From Latrodectus hesperus (taxonomy: Eukaryota; Arthropoda; Arachnida; Araneae; Theridiidae), in the NCBI GenBank assembly GCA_037975125.1, contig CM075851.1, positions 123,223,063 to 123,287,062 of the forward strand: 64,000 nt of DNA, given 5' to 3'. The position numbers and the translations under genes were made by a program. The notes below the pieces were generated by a model, which was not told the DNA's origin, made no database searches, and saw only the letters and a program-made list of their open reading frames with translations. This document shows positions 1-50,781 of the stretch, one piece after another. The first letter of the stretch is position 1; the number at the start of each line of letters is the position of its first letter.

Positions 1-520
1 GGGGGGTAATACATATAGTTGATGCAATGCATAATCTAAGAATGGAATTAGAAATGTAACAAAGTCTCATTTAAAGTACGAGATTTGCACAAAAAAGTTA
101 TGTGCGATCAGTTACAATGTGCAACATCACATCGTGGCCTGGTGATTGGATCATTCTTTAAGAAGCGAAAAACCCCAAATTTTAATCTAATCTGTACTGA
201 GCACAGAGAAATGGATGTTATGTTTGTTTTTCTTCATACTCGTCTGTTGGGGCAATGCTTATGAGTTTTTGAGATTTTTGAGATTTTATTCCTCGCCACA
301 CGGCTCACTGTCGACGGGAATGATTTCCTTAGGGTTTTATTTAATTTCCACATCTCTTAATTCAGGCTATTGATTATACGATGTCAAACATTTGTCTTTT
401 ATCATCAAACACCATTTGTCGCAATATTTGTGACCAGTCTTAAGGATACGTGTTAAAACTTTCCGTTATTTTGTTAAACATACTGCTTGTTTAATTTTAT
501 TATTGGTTATTCAACCCATG

Positions 521-726
521 GTTGGATTCTAGCAGAGCCCACACCCTTGGCACGAATGATTTTGGTTGGTGATAATTTGGTCGAATGATAATTGGGGCTT
601 GTGTGCCAATCTTGATAACCCTACTTCGATACGCTAGGTATGGTAAAATTATTGCTGGAAGTTTGTTCTGTCTTGGCGCTTTTTTTGAGTTTGCAGATAA
701 GGGTGTGGGCTATCCTAGGATTTTTT
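521..726. mobile_element. Candidate small MITE
   Basis: AGCCCACACCCTT at 536-548 is inverted perfectly at 699-711, and the match continues imperfectly outward (ATTCTAG versus ATCCTAG). About 150 bp separate the repeats. No coding sequence. Confidence 0.35.
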
Positions 727-1346
727 TACCCAACCCATTTCATACAAAATTTTATCTGTAAAATCTACCATGTATTTAAGACTGCAATTAGTTAAAAAAA
801 ATTACCGTTACGAAAAGACTTTTGCTTGCAGCTGGATTGCCTTATTGGACAAACTTACAATGCAGCATTTTTATACTAAATTTTATATTTTCAGGAAAAC
901 ATTTTAATTAAAAAGTTATTCTGTATTTAACTTCTGAAAGGGAAAATTATGATTCACCCTTTATGGTAGACACTCCTGTTCAAAACTGAATTGCACACCT
1001 ACTTATAATTTTTAAACAATGAGAATTTTGTAAACACTTAATATTTCATTTGAAAAAGATGTGCCTAATATTGGAGGCACATTAACAAGGAAATAAACAT
1101 TTTGTAATATTACATGTCATGTTTCATTCATAATGGTTTATATCATTTTTATTTAAATGACAATATAACCGAGTTTTTTTAAAAAAATATATAAACCACA
1201 TTGATATGATGAATGTATTTTCTTGAAAAATATATATTAAGATAGTCTTTGCATCACATGGTAAATACTCTTAGTTCTGTACTGATAAAGTAAATCGCAA
1301 TTGTGAAGCGATATTTTTTATTAGCAACATTTAAACACAATATATA

Positions 1347-1349
<3 letters not shown>

Positions 1350-1419
<70 letters not shown>
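1350..1419. repeat. (AT)n microsatellite
   Basis: About 70 bases of uninterrupted AT dinucleotide in the 5' Delta intron. Confidence 0.95.
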
Positions 1420-1421
<2 letters not shown>

Positions 1422-2351
1422 AATATAAAATTTCCTATTTCTCCTTAAAAAAAATTCAATCTTACAATCCTCCTAGTTTGAAAGAGTGAATGGGTTTTAC
1501 ATTAATTCTTCGTTTAAGAAGTACTTGAAGGAAATAAATTTTGGATAAAGAAGAAATTACTTGCTTAACTAGTGTAAGTAATAAATAGAATTCTTCAATT
1601 AATTTTTATTTTTGTATGTAACTTTTGCAATTATACTCGATATATAATAGCATTGGTTAGGACGATTTTTAAAGTAGTTAAGAACAGTTTACGGTTTTAT
1701 ACAAATAATATTCTCAAAAAACCTCCAAAATAGTAATAGTGAGTTACTCAAATCTTTAAATACGTACAATTAAAACACTTAACGCTAATTCCAAATTTCC
1801 ATTTTTTTGCAGTTTTGAGAGTCATTAGGATATTTTAAATATATAACCTTTATTTAAAGATAGAGCAAAATAAATCTTATAGAGAAAAATTTGTAAAATT
1901 TAAAAAGTAACCAAACTTCTGTTCACATAAGTTGCTGAACTTGTAGGAAATAAAATTTAGCTCTTCTATTTTATACAAATTATAGGGTAATGATTATAGA
2001 ATTTCGACAAAGATTCATTATATAATAAAATATTTCGTGCTATTTTATTTTTGCAAATGAGTAAAAGTTTATAAGCAAATAAAAAGGTGCAGTATTTTGC
2101 CTTTAATTTTCATTTTTTGTTTGGGAAAATTATATTATCACTGTAGGGCATTATACTAATAGGTTACAAAATTAGCCACTATTTTAGCAAGTTTTATATC
2201 CGAGATTTTACTTAGTAAACTGCGTAAAATTCTTTACATAATATACTATGTTACATATAGTTTAAGATTTTTAAAATTTTCCATCACAACAAAGCACATG
2301 TTCGTATTAAAAATCATTTCCAGATTCCATCCAAAACTGCAGGATAGTATG

Positions 2352-3630
2352 TTTTCTTCTTCTTCTTCCTCTTCTACAGGTTGGGTTTGTATGTCATTGG
2401 CACCTCTGCTTTAATCAGCATTTTGTACCACTAACTCCAAATCCAATGTTTCCTAGTTCCAGTTACTCGGGTCACCCACTTTATTAATATAGTCCGATAA
2501 CCCTTTAATGGAATCTAGGTGTAACTCTCTAGTATGGATGATGCCTAAAGAAGTTAATCTAGGGAGGGCAAGAGCCTCGCATTCGTAAATGATATGCTTG
2601 GCCGTTTCCTCTTGCATATGACATTTCCTGCAGATAGGGTCTTGCTGAAACAGTCCCATTTTATGGAGATGTTTTCTGAAATAGTAGTGCCCAGTTATGA
2701 AGCCTACGATTAAACGTATCTTCTGCCTAGAGCATCTTAGAATTTCATAGGAAATCCTCGCTGATGATCTACAGATCATACTTTTAGCGTGGGTTTGACC
2801 AGGAGATTTGAGCCAAGCTTCATGCATCTTCCATTTTTCCCATCTAAGAACATTGGTTTTTGCGTTCTTCAAATTGATCCCACAAAAAGGTTCTGGACCA
2901 ATGAGAACAAAAGACGATCCTTATTTAGCAAGCTCATCAGCCCTTTCATTACTTTCGATACCTTTGTGCTCTGGCACCAATACAAGGATCGCCCTGTTTC
3001 TAGTTGCCAGTTCTGTAAGAAGGTTTCTACACTCCAAAATCATTTTAGATTTGATTTTGAAGGAATTAAGCGCTTTTAAAGCGGCTTGACTGTCACTGAA
3101 AATGAGAATCCGCTTACCGTAGTAGCCCTTCTTCATATTTAGTCGCAGACAGTGGATAATGGCCAAAACTTCTGTCTGGAAGACCGAAGCGTATCGCCCA
3201 AGGCTTACAGACAAGCTGATGCTTGATGACACGCCACAAACTCCCAGTCCTGAGAGGCTGTTCTTCAGTGATCCATCTGTGTACCAGATTAGATCTCCTG
3301 TTTGAGTTTCAAACATGTTGTTATCCCATTCGTCTCTAGTTGGCAAAACTATATCAAATGTCCTATCAAACATGTATGTTTTTTCCATGATGTCAGATGG
3401 CATCAGGAAAGTAGGGTCTTGAATTTTCCTGGTGATGCCTTTGTGCCCTTTGGCAACAGGCTGGTCATACCAGTGGTTTTGCAGCTTCATTCTGTATGCA
3501 TTCATTCTTGCAACGCTGCAGATGAAGATGTCCAAGGGAGTCAGATCCAACACAACCTCCAATGCTCTGGTTGGCGTGGTGGAAATTGGTCCTGTGATGC
3601 AGAGACAGGCTAGTCTTATAGTATGTTTTA
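2352..3630 (-). mobile_element. 5'-truncated LINE: end of reverse transcriptase, RNase H, CCHC
   Basis: On the minus strand one frame runs from about 3624 to 2453 with a single internal stop (TAA at 2921-2923). It encodes the end of a non-LTR reverse transcriptase (RLACLCITGP), then an RNase H domain with catalytic Asp in YTDGS, Glu in TEVLAI, Asp in FSDSQAA, His in EHKGI and Asp in RADELA. A zinc knuckle CRKCHMQEETAKHIIYEC follows. This order is that of R1/I-group LINEs. The 5' part is missing and the 3' end is a GAA-rich tail (2352-2375 on plus reads CTT repeats). It lies inside the inferred Delta intron, in antisense. Confidence 0.88.
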
Positions 3631-6059
3631 CCTTTAATTGTAGAATTGCTGGATAATATCGAATACCTGAAGTAAAATATTGTTTTTAAAAAATGGGATA
3701 CAGTTCTTGTATTGATACAATTTTTACAAGATATTTGAAATACTTTTTTAAAGCTAAAAATTCATTTTTAGGGATTGGTTAAGCTATATGTTACAAAACT
3801 AACTACAAGTTTTAAAATTTTGTTTAATTTTGATTTTAACTTGTGTATTTGCATCTATATGTCAAGGTTTTAAAAAAAGTAGGAAATGTTCTTATAATTA
3901 ATGTAGCTTTATTTGAAATTCGTAGTACATATGTCATAATTATTTGTCTTTTCATGATTCATTCAGTCGTCCAATTTAATACTCATAAAATTTAACACTT
4001 TTAAATTAAATGTTTTTTTGAAAAAAATTTATGCAACTGTTATGAAATTATTAATTTTATTTAATAAAAATAGTTAAGGAAAATTGAAGAGATTTTTTAA
4101 ATCTAACTGAAGTACTTTTCTTTTAAAATTTTATAAGGTCACCATAAGAACTTGAATTTAACACTATTTCCAAAAACAGAATTTTATTCACACGAAATAA
4201 CGAAAATCCAAGTTTTATATGATAAATATTAACTTGCTTACGTCGAGAAATAATTTATTTACCCACGATATGAATCGGCATTAAAACTGATTACTTCAGC
4301 CTCATTAATGTGAACTTTTAGATATTATTATTTTTTTTCAAGTATTATCAAATATTTCATGCAATTTTTGACGTGTTTTATTATTTCAAAAATAAAATTG
4401 TAAACTTATTTTAATAATGGAAAATTTTTTATTGTTATTTCATCCTTATTTTCTAAATTTTTCCGCAACATTCAGGAACATCTAAGGAGAAAAAATGAAC
4501 ACCGACTTGTTAACCTTGTACTTAACGGTTGACGAGTTTCAGTGTGACTATTTTTATATCATCTGTTCTTAAAAGCTCATTGAAAAGATTAAAATTTCAG
4601 TTCACAATAAGTTAATTTAGGAAGGAGAGAAATTCTCTAAAAATTGTTAAACTTTCAGAAACTAAATGATGGGTCTAAAATTTTTGTTAGGTGAATGCGA
4701 ATGTCGGATGTAATATGTTCTTTAATATAAACTTCCATTTTTGAATCTCTAATTTATGCAACATTGCCTATATGTAATGTATTTCTGACTATAAGTGATT
4801 TAAATGGCATTTCCAATAAACCAAGCATGTAAAATTACCACTTAAATACTCTAATAAAACTTTTAAATAGTCGTTACAAGATTCTTTAAATCGAAATATA
4901 AAAAAAAGTCTTAAAATCTGGTGAAACATTCTTGCGACATCTTTTCAAGGTGTGGTCTATATTATCTTGTCGAAAAAGTTGTCCCGATAATTGTATAGTA
5001 AAACGTAATTATATGTATCTGCAGAAGTCCTTGTGTCACTAATCTGTTATCTCGGAATCACTATTACAGGTAACCGGAATTTTAAAAAAATGATGGTTCA
5101 GACCATACTTGTTTCAACATGCAAAACAACTCATCGCTTATGTTAAATAGGATTGATGCCTTGATTATGAAGCCTTCAAGTACGGCAAGACCAGTAATCA
5201 GAAATCTGACAAATAAGAAATAATGCTCCAGCGTACTTATACGCAATCCATGAGAATAACTAAACAGCTAAAAATTATTCTTAGACGTATGAACAGCCGT
5301 TGCATATCGTTAAGCCTTTAAGCATTTCCTCATGAAGATTTCTTTGTCCAGCCTCCGACTGTGTCTTTCTGTGTAGTAAAATGAAATGCTACATGCAAAA
5401 GAGTATTTTATCTCGAGAATCATTTTAGCATTACTACCTTTAGTGGAGACGAGAATAAAACTAACAGGGTACTCAAGACTGGAACATCTTGAGGTTACAT
5501 GTGTTTCCTCTCAAGGCTCAGCTCTAAAAAATTCATTTCGCCTACTTTTTTAAGAAATGTCAAAAATTAGAGTATTTTCATATTCAATGCAAGTTTTAGT
5601 ATTTGAGTATTTAAGAATCTAAATGTATTAAACACGTAAAATTTAAACAATGTTAGACATGCTTTGCTTATGATCAGTAGTACGTCAAAATTTCAATATA
5701 TTGTATTTAAAAAATAAAAAAATGTGATACTTTTCTCTTGCTTTCTAACATTGACAAAGTTAAGTATCCTGTATTTTGATTCGGAAAATGAAATTTAAAA
5801 CTTCAGGTTATGTAAAAACATTCTATGCTCCATATGTGAAACAACTGATATAAGCAGAAATCTGACATTTTGTATATATATAATTATCTAACACACAATA
5901 ACTCTTCCCATATTTTAAACGATTTTGATTAACTATACAGAAAAAAATTCATTCATAATCTCTTTTTTAAATCTTCACTTTGATAGCCCTTATTCTTAAC
6001 TATTATTCTACATCGTAATTTTCTAATTAACAATGCTTTTTGTAGTACCACTGTAGCAC

Positions 6060-6089
6060 AATACTTACCGAATGACTTCGGTAAGTATT
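6060..6089. repeat. 13-bp perfect hairpin
   Basis: AATACTTACCGAA and its inverse TTCGGTAAGTATT are separated by TGAC. The right half, AATGACTTCGGTAAGTA, recurs directly at 6724-6740. Confidence 0.75.
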
Positions 6090-6539
6090 ATTTCCCCCTC
6101 TTGAATGCCTTTTTATATTCCTGTTTGTTGGCTATGATCAGTAGCTTTAACCTATAAGAACAAGCAGCTGGAAAGTTTGCTGGAGAAAGGTATCTGAATT
6201 TAACATAGTCAGAGCTTGACTAACGCAGGTGCATATGGGGCCGTTCCTCCGTGCCTCACATCAAAGATGGGCTCGAAATCAACTCAAAATCAAAGTTATA
6301 TTACTGTATTATTTATAACCTTTTTACGTTGCTTTGTATTTCTATTTATGTATGTTTTTCATTTATTTATTGTTGTTGTGAAACAGAGAAGACTCACAAA
6401 AAAGTATTTGTCAAGAGTCCCAATAAATCTACGTCGAGCACTGGTCATAGTGAGAGGTTTATGCATGCTAAATTTTTTTAGGGTCTAGATTTCCCCTTTT
6501 GTTAAACACTAGCAGAAAGCTGAATGACAGCTCCACAAT

Positions 6540-6672
6540 TCGTTGCTTTAATTCCCGTCATAGGTGACGATATTTATAATGGATCGAAATCTACTTTAAA
6601 CTGCAAATCCTAATCAAATTCGCCATCGTGTACCAGGAATGACTTGAACATTGTGTGCAAAAAATTTCATCG
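6540..6672 (+). mobile_element. Diverged short SINE, probably same family as 24825
   Basis: Keeps TTTATAATGGATCGAAATC, TACTTTAAACTGCAAATC and TTGTGTGCAAAAAATTTCAT. It is older than the other copies and lies in the first Delta intron in the window. Confidence 0.45.
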
Positions 6673-7271
6673 TGTGTACCTGATTAGTTTAAAATGATAA
6701 AGTAATTATATATATAGCTGTCATTAATGACTTCGGTAAGTAAAAAATGGCAGACGAATGATCGTAGTAATACTTCTACAAGAATAATATGGTGATGAGA
6801 GGAGGAATTCAGCTCGCATGTAGACTGCGTCACTTATCTGCGATTCAAAAATAAGACGTGGTTGGCTCTTTCAAGTGGTTTTTCAGTCTGTACACAAATT
6901 TGAATCTGCCTTTAAAAATTAGAAAGTTAATCATTTAATATTTTAAGAGTTGACTTAATAATATCGAAATTACATCGATATTATTAGGTAATTTTTTAAA
7001 GAATATTTTAAAAATTGAAGGTTTTTTAATAAGCATTAAATGTGAAGAAAAAATAAATGTTAATGTATTTGTGAATTTCAAAATGTGAATAATTAATTTT
7101 TATATGTATAAAAAAAGATAAAAATTTCATACAAATTGAGAAATTTGATTGAAAATTCTTAAATAATGATAAAGAAAATATTATTTCTATCAATAAATTT
7201 GATTGTAATAATATTGTAGTAAGAAATTTATGGAAATGTTTGTCACATTCTAAAGACCCCTTTATTTTCAG

Positions 7272-30081
<22,810 letters not shown>

Positions 30082-31795
30082 TAATCGGCACATTTTTCAA
30101 TGTTGTACAGTTTGTCAAGTGCCTTTTTGTAACATAGTTTCATCTATTTGTACAAATCAGAGCTTTCTATAGAAGATCATAGATTTATGTTCTATTTATA
30201 TTGTGTAGAGTTTTTATGTTTTATTGTTCAGTTACATGTAAACAGAACCTGTTTCAATATATTTTCAATATACATAATAGTATATATTTTTTCTTTTAAT
30301 CTGTAACATTTACTTTTTATATTTGGTTTCATCTTATGATATAAAAAAGAAAATTTAAACTATAATGGATTTTTCTTTCTAAGTTTATTATTATTATTAT
30401 TCATAAAGGAACCTTTATTTCTTAAATAAAAAAGTAGCCCTATGTTTCTTGTGTAAAATCAAAATTTTAAAAAAATGAAAAAAAAAAACTTGATATTCAA
30501 ACATAAACAAAATAGGTATTTTTTGAAGTGTTGAATAAATGATGAGTGTCAAATGTGAAAATAGTGTGTCATAATATTGTTAATATTTTATACCTTTATA
30601 ACTGATAAAGTTCCTAATAAGAGGAAATAATTTCTGAAGAAATATTTTTGTTATAAAATGAAAGACTCATTATATCTATACTTTAAATGAGGCTCAATGT
30701 GCCTCTAAATACTCATAAGTGTATCTGAAATGCATCCAAATGTATTTAAAAATCTTTGATTTTTTGTGTCAGAATAAGAAATATTTTTCAAGCTTATTGA
30801 GATAAATTTATGTTAGTCTTTAATTTTGTTACAGTTCATTCTTAATATGTATTCTTGTGAGAATTTTTTCAGTTAACTGCAATTAAATTGATATTTTTTT
30901 TTAAATTTAAATTTGAAAAATGGCTGCAAAACAACCTCTGTATAGATACACTTGTCTCAAGTTGAGATATAAGTGTTTCCATATTATTTTAATCTTTCTA
31001 AAAGAAGGTAATGAAATTAGTTAATATGTACATATATGTAAGTCAGCAAAAAAACATTACTTTTAGAATTGACATTGTCATCATTTATTTCTGTAATTGG
31101 CAGCAAATTGCTTATTCATGGAAAAAAAAAGTTATGTGCCATGTTCCATTTCTTAGATCACATGCAATTATTTGTTAAAATGTTCTTTTATTGTGCACTC
31201 TTAAAACTCACTTTAAATGCTAAGTGCTTTACACTAATCTATTTGTAGAAGTTTACCATATCGATAGAAATAATTATTTGTTCTTCACATAGTTGTGCTT
31301 GCTCTCTAATGCCCAAGTATTTAAATGTTTTGCAAATATAGTTCATTATAAAAATATTTCTTATGTAACAATAAATGTAAAGTACCAATTACATGCTAAA
31401 TATAATGTGAAACTTTTATATTTTTTATTAGAAAAATTCATGATTGTAATTTTAGTGTTAAAAATTTAGTGTTTAATCTCTGTTTCAGTTAAATATGCAT
31501 TTCAAAACTTTCGAACTCTTCTGCACATCTTTATAGATTTACAAAAAATTATAAAAGTATCTAATTTGTGTTCAAATAGATTCTAAATTAGATATTAAAC
31601 ACTGTTCATTGAGCAATACTTTTTCCATTTAAAGATTTATTCTTATATTAGTTCTTTAATAGCAAACTGTCGAACTAGTTATGTAAATAGTATGTGTACA
31701 TTTTTAGTTGGATCTCATCTTGTATATAAATGGAGGCTGTTTTTATGTCTGTTTATGCAGCACTTTGTTCTAAATAAATTCATAATTGTCTATTT
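30082..31795 (+). other. Dl: Delta 3' UTR (inferred)
   Basis: AT-rich non-coding sequence directly after the Delta stop. AATAAA at 31773-31778 is followed by a T/G-rich stretch, the usual layout of a cleavage site. Earlier AATAAA matches near 30424 and 30533 could give shorter forms. The extent is inferred from the signals only. Confidence 0.55.
31773..31778 (+). terminator. Polyadenylation signal, Delta (candidate)
   Basis: Canonical AATAAA followed within 10-40 bases by a GT-rich segment (TATTTTTGTATCTTGTG). No gene lies between it and the Delta stop. Confidence 0.5.
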
Positions 31796-34160
31796 TTGTA
31801 TCTTGTGCTGAGTCTTATTTGAATCCTTGCAAAACACACTTTGTTTATGTTAAACACTTTACACAATGTTAATTTGTCAGAAAATAGTTAGGCTTTCACA
31901 TAACAATCTATGTAGCCTTGGTATTAAAAATAATAAGAGTTTATGCATTTTTTATTTAAGTTTATAAAAATGAATTTTTAATTAAAATGTCAGATTATAT
32001 TGTTATTTCAATATAAAATCATTTCCTATTTTTTTAAAAGAAATTATTACATTTCACCTAATTATACTTTTTAATTTAAAAAATCTTACCATATTTTAAC
32101 CTAATATTTTAATTTTTTATATTATAAATAATTTTAAATATTATATAATTTATGCAAACGTCGATATTTAAAGTGCAATTACTTATCTAAAGTTTATTAT
32201 GTAATTTACCTATATAAATGTTGTGTGTAATAGTGGATAGTTATAAAAACGTCATTTTTGTGAGTAAAAATTACTTATTGTCTGCTGAAAGCCTCCATGT
32301 TAATTGAGGATATTCTTTGTGAAAGTATCCAGACAACTTTGTTTATTTAGTTTTTTGCAGGAATTATTTTATTGAGAAATGAATAAAAAACATCAAAATA
32401 ATGTTATTTATTTTAAAATTTCATTCTTTAATCTTTCTATTGGTTATTTTAAATAATTCAAAATTTAACTTTGAATTTTTTTTGTATTTATTTTATTTTA
32501 TTATTATTATTATTTTTTTTTTGCATTTATTGTATTTATTTAAACTTTAATATTGTTGAATAAATTATAAAATGATATAATTTTCTAATAAACTTTTAGT
32601 ACCTTTTTATATCCTTTAAATGTTTTTCATTTTGAAGAAATTACAATATATTCATTTTCAGTGATGTTTAAAACTTTTGATTAGAAATATATTAACTTTT
32701 TAATTCAAAATTTGAGTTCATTATACAAACTCAAACTCAGTATGATTCTCTAAGAAATTAGTATTAATTATAATGGTTTGTCTCCCATCTATTGCAAATT
32801 CATTTCTTACAATTTATTTTATATTTTATCTCTTGTACTATCATTTTTAAACAGTACTTTAAAATCAAATTATGTTTTAGAATGTGTTGCTTCAAACATG
32901 TCCTTAGTTAAGCTTAAAGCCAAATGATAAAACTGCTGCCTCTGGTTCAACTGTTTACGAGTTCGAATCCAAACTTGGGCTTAGATGTTTATAGTGGTCT
33001 GGAATAAACCATAGTTCTGAGTCTAGTTAGACCTCGTGTGCAAAAAGAGTGACAAACGAAATCAAACAAGACATTTTATATCAATAACTTTTTTGTTACT
33101 GATATATTTGAATAAAAATCTAAACAAATAAAAAAGTAATGGTATGTAAAACAAAAGGCTAATGAAATTTAAATGAGCTAAACAAGAATTATTTAAATAA
33201 TTATGCAAAATTTGAAGTCTCTTTTTCAATTTGCCTTTACATTAAATCAACAGTTTTCATGATCTGGAGTTAGAAATTAAAGCATAATGTAAAATTTCAA
33301 GATATAGAGAGTAATGAATCATAAAAGAATTATCACCATCGCTTTAAAAAAATTCTGACTTCGTAGTTTTGAGCACCATTTAATATTTTTATTTTTTAAT
33401 ACATTAAATTTTTTGCAAAATAAGGGAAAAAAGCATTACAAAAATTATATTTATTTGAAAAAGAGAACTTATTTACTTTAGAGAAAGAATATTGATTTAA
33501 ATTTTAGGGTGTCAGATAAAGCTGTTAAGAGTAATATTTTTTTAAAGTATATAATGTCGCTCTTTGTTATATTGATATTATAAATAAAATTTTGAAACTA
33601 TATTTTATTTAATAATTATTCCAATTTTTCGTTTACAAATTATTTACTGAATAATGTAGTAATTTTACAGACTTTCCAATTTTAGGACTTATAGTCCTAG
33701 TCTTTGAACTGAGACATATATTAAATGATTATATAAGGTTAAAGAAAACTAAGCTCTCAAGATATTCAAATATATATTTGAAAATAGAAATAAGCATTTT
33801 TTTCCTATTGTGTGTGTGTGCCATAAATTAAAATATCTCGATTTATAATTAGTATTAAAGTTAGTTATTCAAAATAGTTTTATGGGGGAGGGATTAAAAT
33901 GTAATAGAACTAAATATATACCTTAAAACTAATAAACATTTTTATATAAGAACTCAAAGAAGCTCAACCTTATTTGGAAAAATCATCAGATTCAAATAGA
34001 TACTATGCTTGAAAATTTAGAGGATTAAAAAAATATTGGTAAAGTAATGTTCTCGAAAATACTTAGAAAAGAACATTTTAGACAGTTATTGAAATTAGAA
34101 ATGTAGATGAATTATTTTGTATCTAAAAGTTTGTGTTAAATTAAAAAAATTTGACAACAG
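31796..34160. other. Intergenic gap between convergent Delta and transporter
   Basis: About 2.4 kb of AT-rich DNA with one SINE copy (32910-33070). Nothing else was recognised. Confidence 0.6.
32910..33070 (+). mobile_element. Short SINE, same family as 24825
   Basis: Box B GAGTTCGAATCCAAAC, then TATAGTGGTCTGGAATAAAC, GAGTCTAGTTAGACCTCG and GTGTGCAAAAAGAGTGAC. It lies in the gap between the Delta and transporter 3' ends. Confidence 0.65.
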
Positions 34161-34165
34161 TTTCT

Positions 34166-34171
34166 TTTATT
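34166..34171 (-). terminator. Polyadenylation signal, MCT-like gene (candidate)
   Basis: AATAAA on the minus strand about 110 bases past the stop codon. If used, the 3' UTR is short and leaves about 2.4 kb between the convergent Delta and transporter transcripts. Confidence 0.5.
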
Positions 34172-34280
34172 AATTTTCGTTTCTCTACTGACTTGAACGT
34201 CTCTCAAGATAATTAAAATCCAAAGGGCTCACACTCATCAGTTTTTGAACTAGTATCTTTACTTTCACTGAGAATCGTTA

Positions 34281-48947
<14,667 letters not shown>

Positions 48948-48974
48948 TATTATGAGACAATTTTTGTGATTTTA

Positions 48975-49850
48975 AATTCTGTAGATGGAACTGCTGTAAA
49001 ATTCTTCATTCTGCAATATCATATTGAAATTAAACTCGCAACATAACTTTACTGATATTCCTTTTCTACTCACTGACACAAACGTTTAAATTTTTACACA
49101 ATGCACCACTTACATTGCTTTGAATTCTTTTCGCGAGCATAAACATTTCAGAAATAATTATTTATTTTATAATCCATTCACATATTTTTTTAATATTCTG
49201 GTAATTGAAAAAGCATTTTTTAAATAATCGATTCCAATTGCTTGCATTTTGTGACAACACCAATATTTCTTTTTCAAAAGTATTTATTTATTAATCAAAA
49301 TATATTTCACCACATAATATAAGATAAAATCCGAAAACACGTTATTATAAAACAAAAGTTAACACATTAACAGCATTGTACACATTTGCAATACATTCAC
49401 ATACACATTATTTATACTTCCATTTCCATTTCACAGATATTAAACATACAACTCTTTAAAAAAAAAAAAGATTTACATCTTTACTGCAAGGAAATATAAA
49501 TCAAAATAATATTAATTCAAAACCTAACAAAAGAAAGATTTTTAATAAATTTAGATTTCACTTTCAAACGAAATATAATTCACATTAGTAAAAATGTAGG
49601 TAGCATGCAACCACAATGATTGAAACACAATCATTCTGTGTCTCATTTAGTTGTTGTGCTGACGTTCGGCTCAAACCATGTGAAATTGAGTTTGACACAA
49701 TACAGCTAAAGAGAGCATTGCATCATCGTATTTGATTCGAAGAGATCTCGTTTGGCAGGAGAGTCATCGTCCAATGAGATTCATCCGCTCTAAATCAGGT
49801 GGAATGTTTCATTTGTCGTTTATTTAAATATCGACATCTGTGTGACTGAT
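48975..49850 (-). promoter_or_regulatory. Putative 5' region of the MCT-like gene
   Basis: A block at about 49660-49810 is less AT-rich than its surroundings and lies 0.7-0.9 kb upstream of the start codon. On the minus strand it has a TATA-like TATTTAAATAAA (near 49819-49830), and an inverted CCAAT box lies at 49771-49775. No transcript evidence; a non-coding first exon could lie here. Confidence 0.25.
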
Positions 49851-50384
49851 ATAGTTACACATATCTTTATATAATAAAATTAGTTTAATATTATGTTTGT
49901 AAGAATGAATATATATTCAAGTAAGTTTGGAAATTTCTTGAATTTATTTTTAAATATATTTTTTTTCTAAAAAATAAATATTAACTTTTCAATAAACTTT
50001 AATATCGAAATTATTTCTAAATTTTTTTATGCCTCTTATTAATGTAACACAAAATCATAGTTTAAAAATATTAATTTGTACATAACACCTCGTCCTGCGG
50101 AAAAAAAAAACGATACAACGAAAATTATGATTAATTTAAAAAGTTGTTTCAATGCTTTTGACTTCATAAATTATGCAAGAAATGTAAAAATATTTCTTCC
50201 AATATGCTTTAACACTGAAATACTAATATTATATTAAAACTTTTTTCATATTTTCATTCTACGATAAATTATATTGATGTCAAAATTTTTTATTTCATCA
50301 GATTTTATTTATGCAGTTTTAATTGAATATATTTTAAAGAAATTGATTATATAATCATAAAAATAATATCACAACATATACCTA

Positions 50385-50388
<4 letters not shown>

Positions 50389-50470
<82 letters not shown>
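50389..50470. repeat. (TA)n microsatellite
   Basis: About 80 bases of TA dinucleotide in the intergenic stretch upstream of the transporter. Confidence 0.95.
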
Positions 50471-50471
<1 letters not shown>

Positions 50472-50781
50472 CAATGTTTTGACCCTTTGAATATTGATTA
50501 TTAAGATTATAGGCGAGAACAGGCAAGCGGGTGGTTGGGGTGTGTCATAAAGCGAGAATCATCTGGACTAGTTCAAAATTTAAATTCAACCATAAATGTT
50601 AAAATTTTATCTCATGACTGAAATTTTTTCTCTCTTTAACTTATATTCTTTGAATTGTGGTGTGTGCTTTCAAAAGTTATAAATTTTAACCAACACTGTA
50701 AGAAAAATGCTCTGCTATCTACACGTTGTTAAAAACGTTACGATAGAGGCTCAAATATTCTAAAACACACACATTTCTATA

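Larger units (their letters stand above)
1..7271 (+). other. Inferred Delta intron (upstream part)
   Basis: No DSL or MNNL coding sequence was recognised on the plus strand. Apart from the LINE, SINE, hairpin and MITE candidates listed, this is AT-rich DNA. The stretch at about 4460-5560 is less AT-rich but has no recognisable frame. The window starts with GGGGGG, an uninformative edge. Confidence 0.6.

Noticed and set aside
2789..3656. Plus-strand frames opposite the LINE
   Set aside because: Shadows of the minus-strand RNase H reading frame.
6216..6488. 90-codon frame
   Set aside because: Lies in the suspected retroposon segment; hydrophobic low-complexity sequence, no family features.
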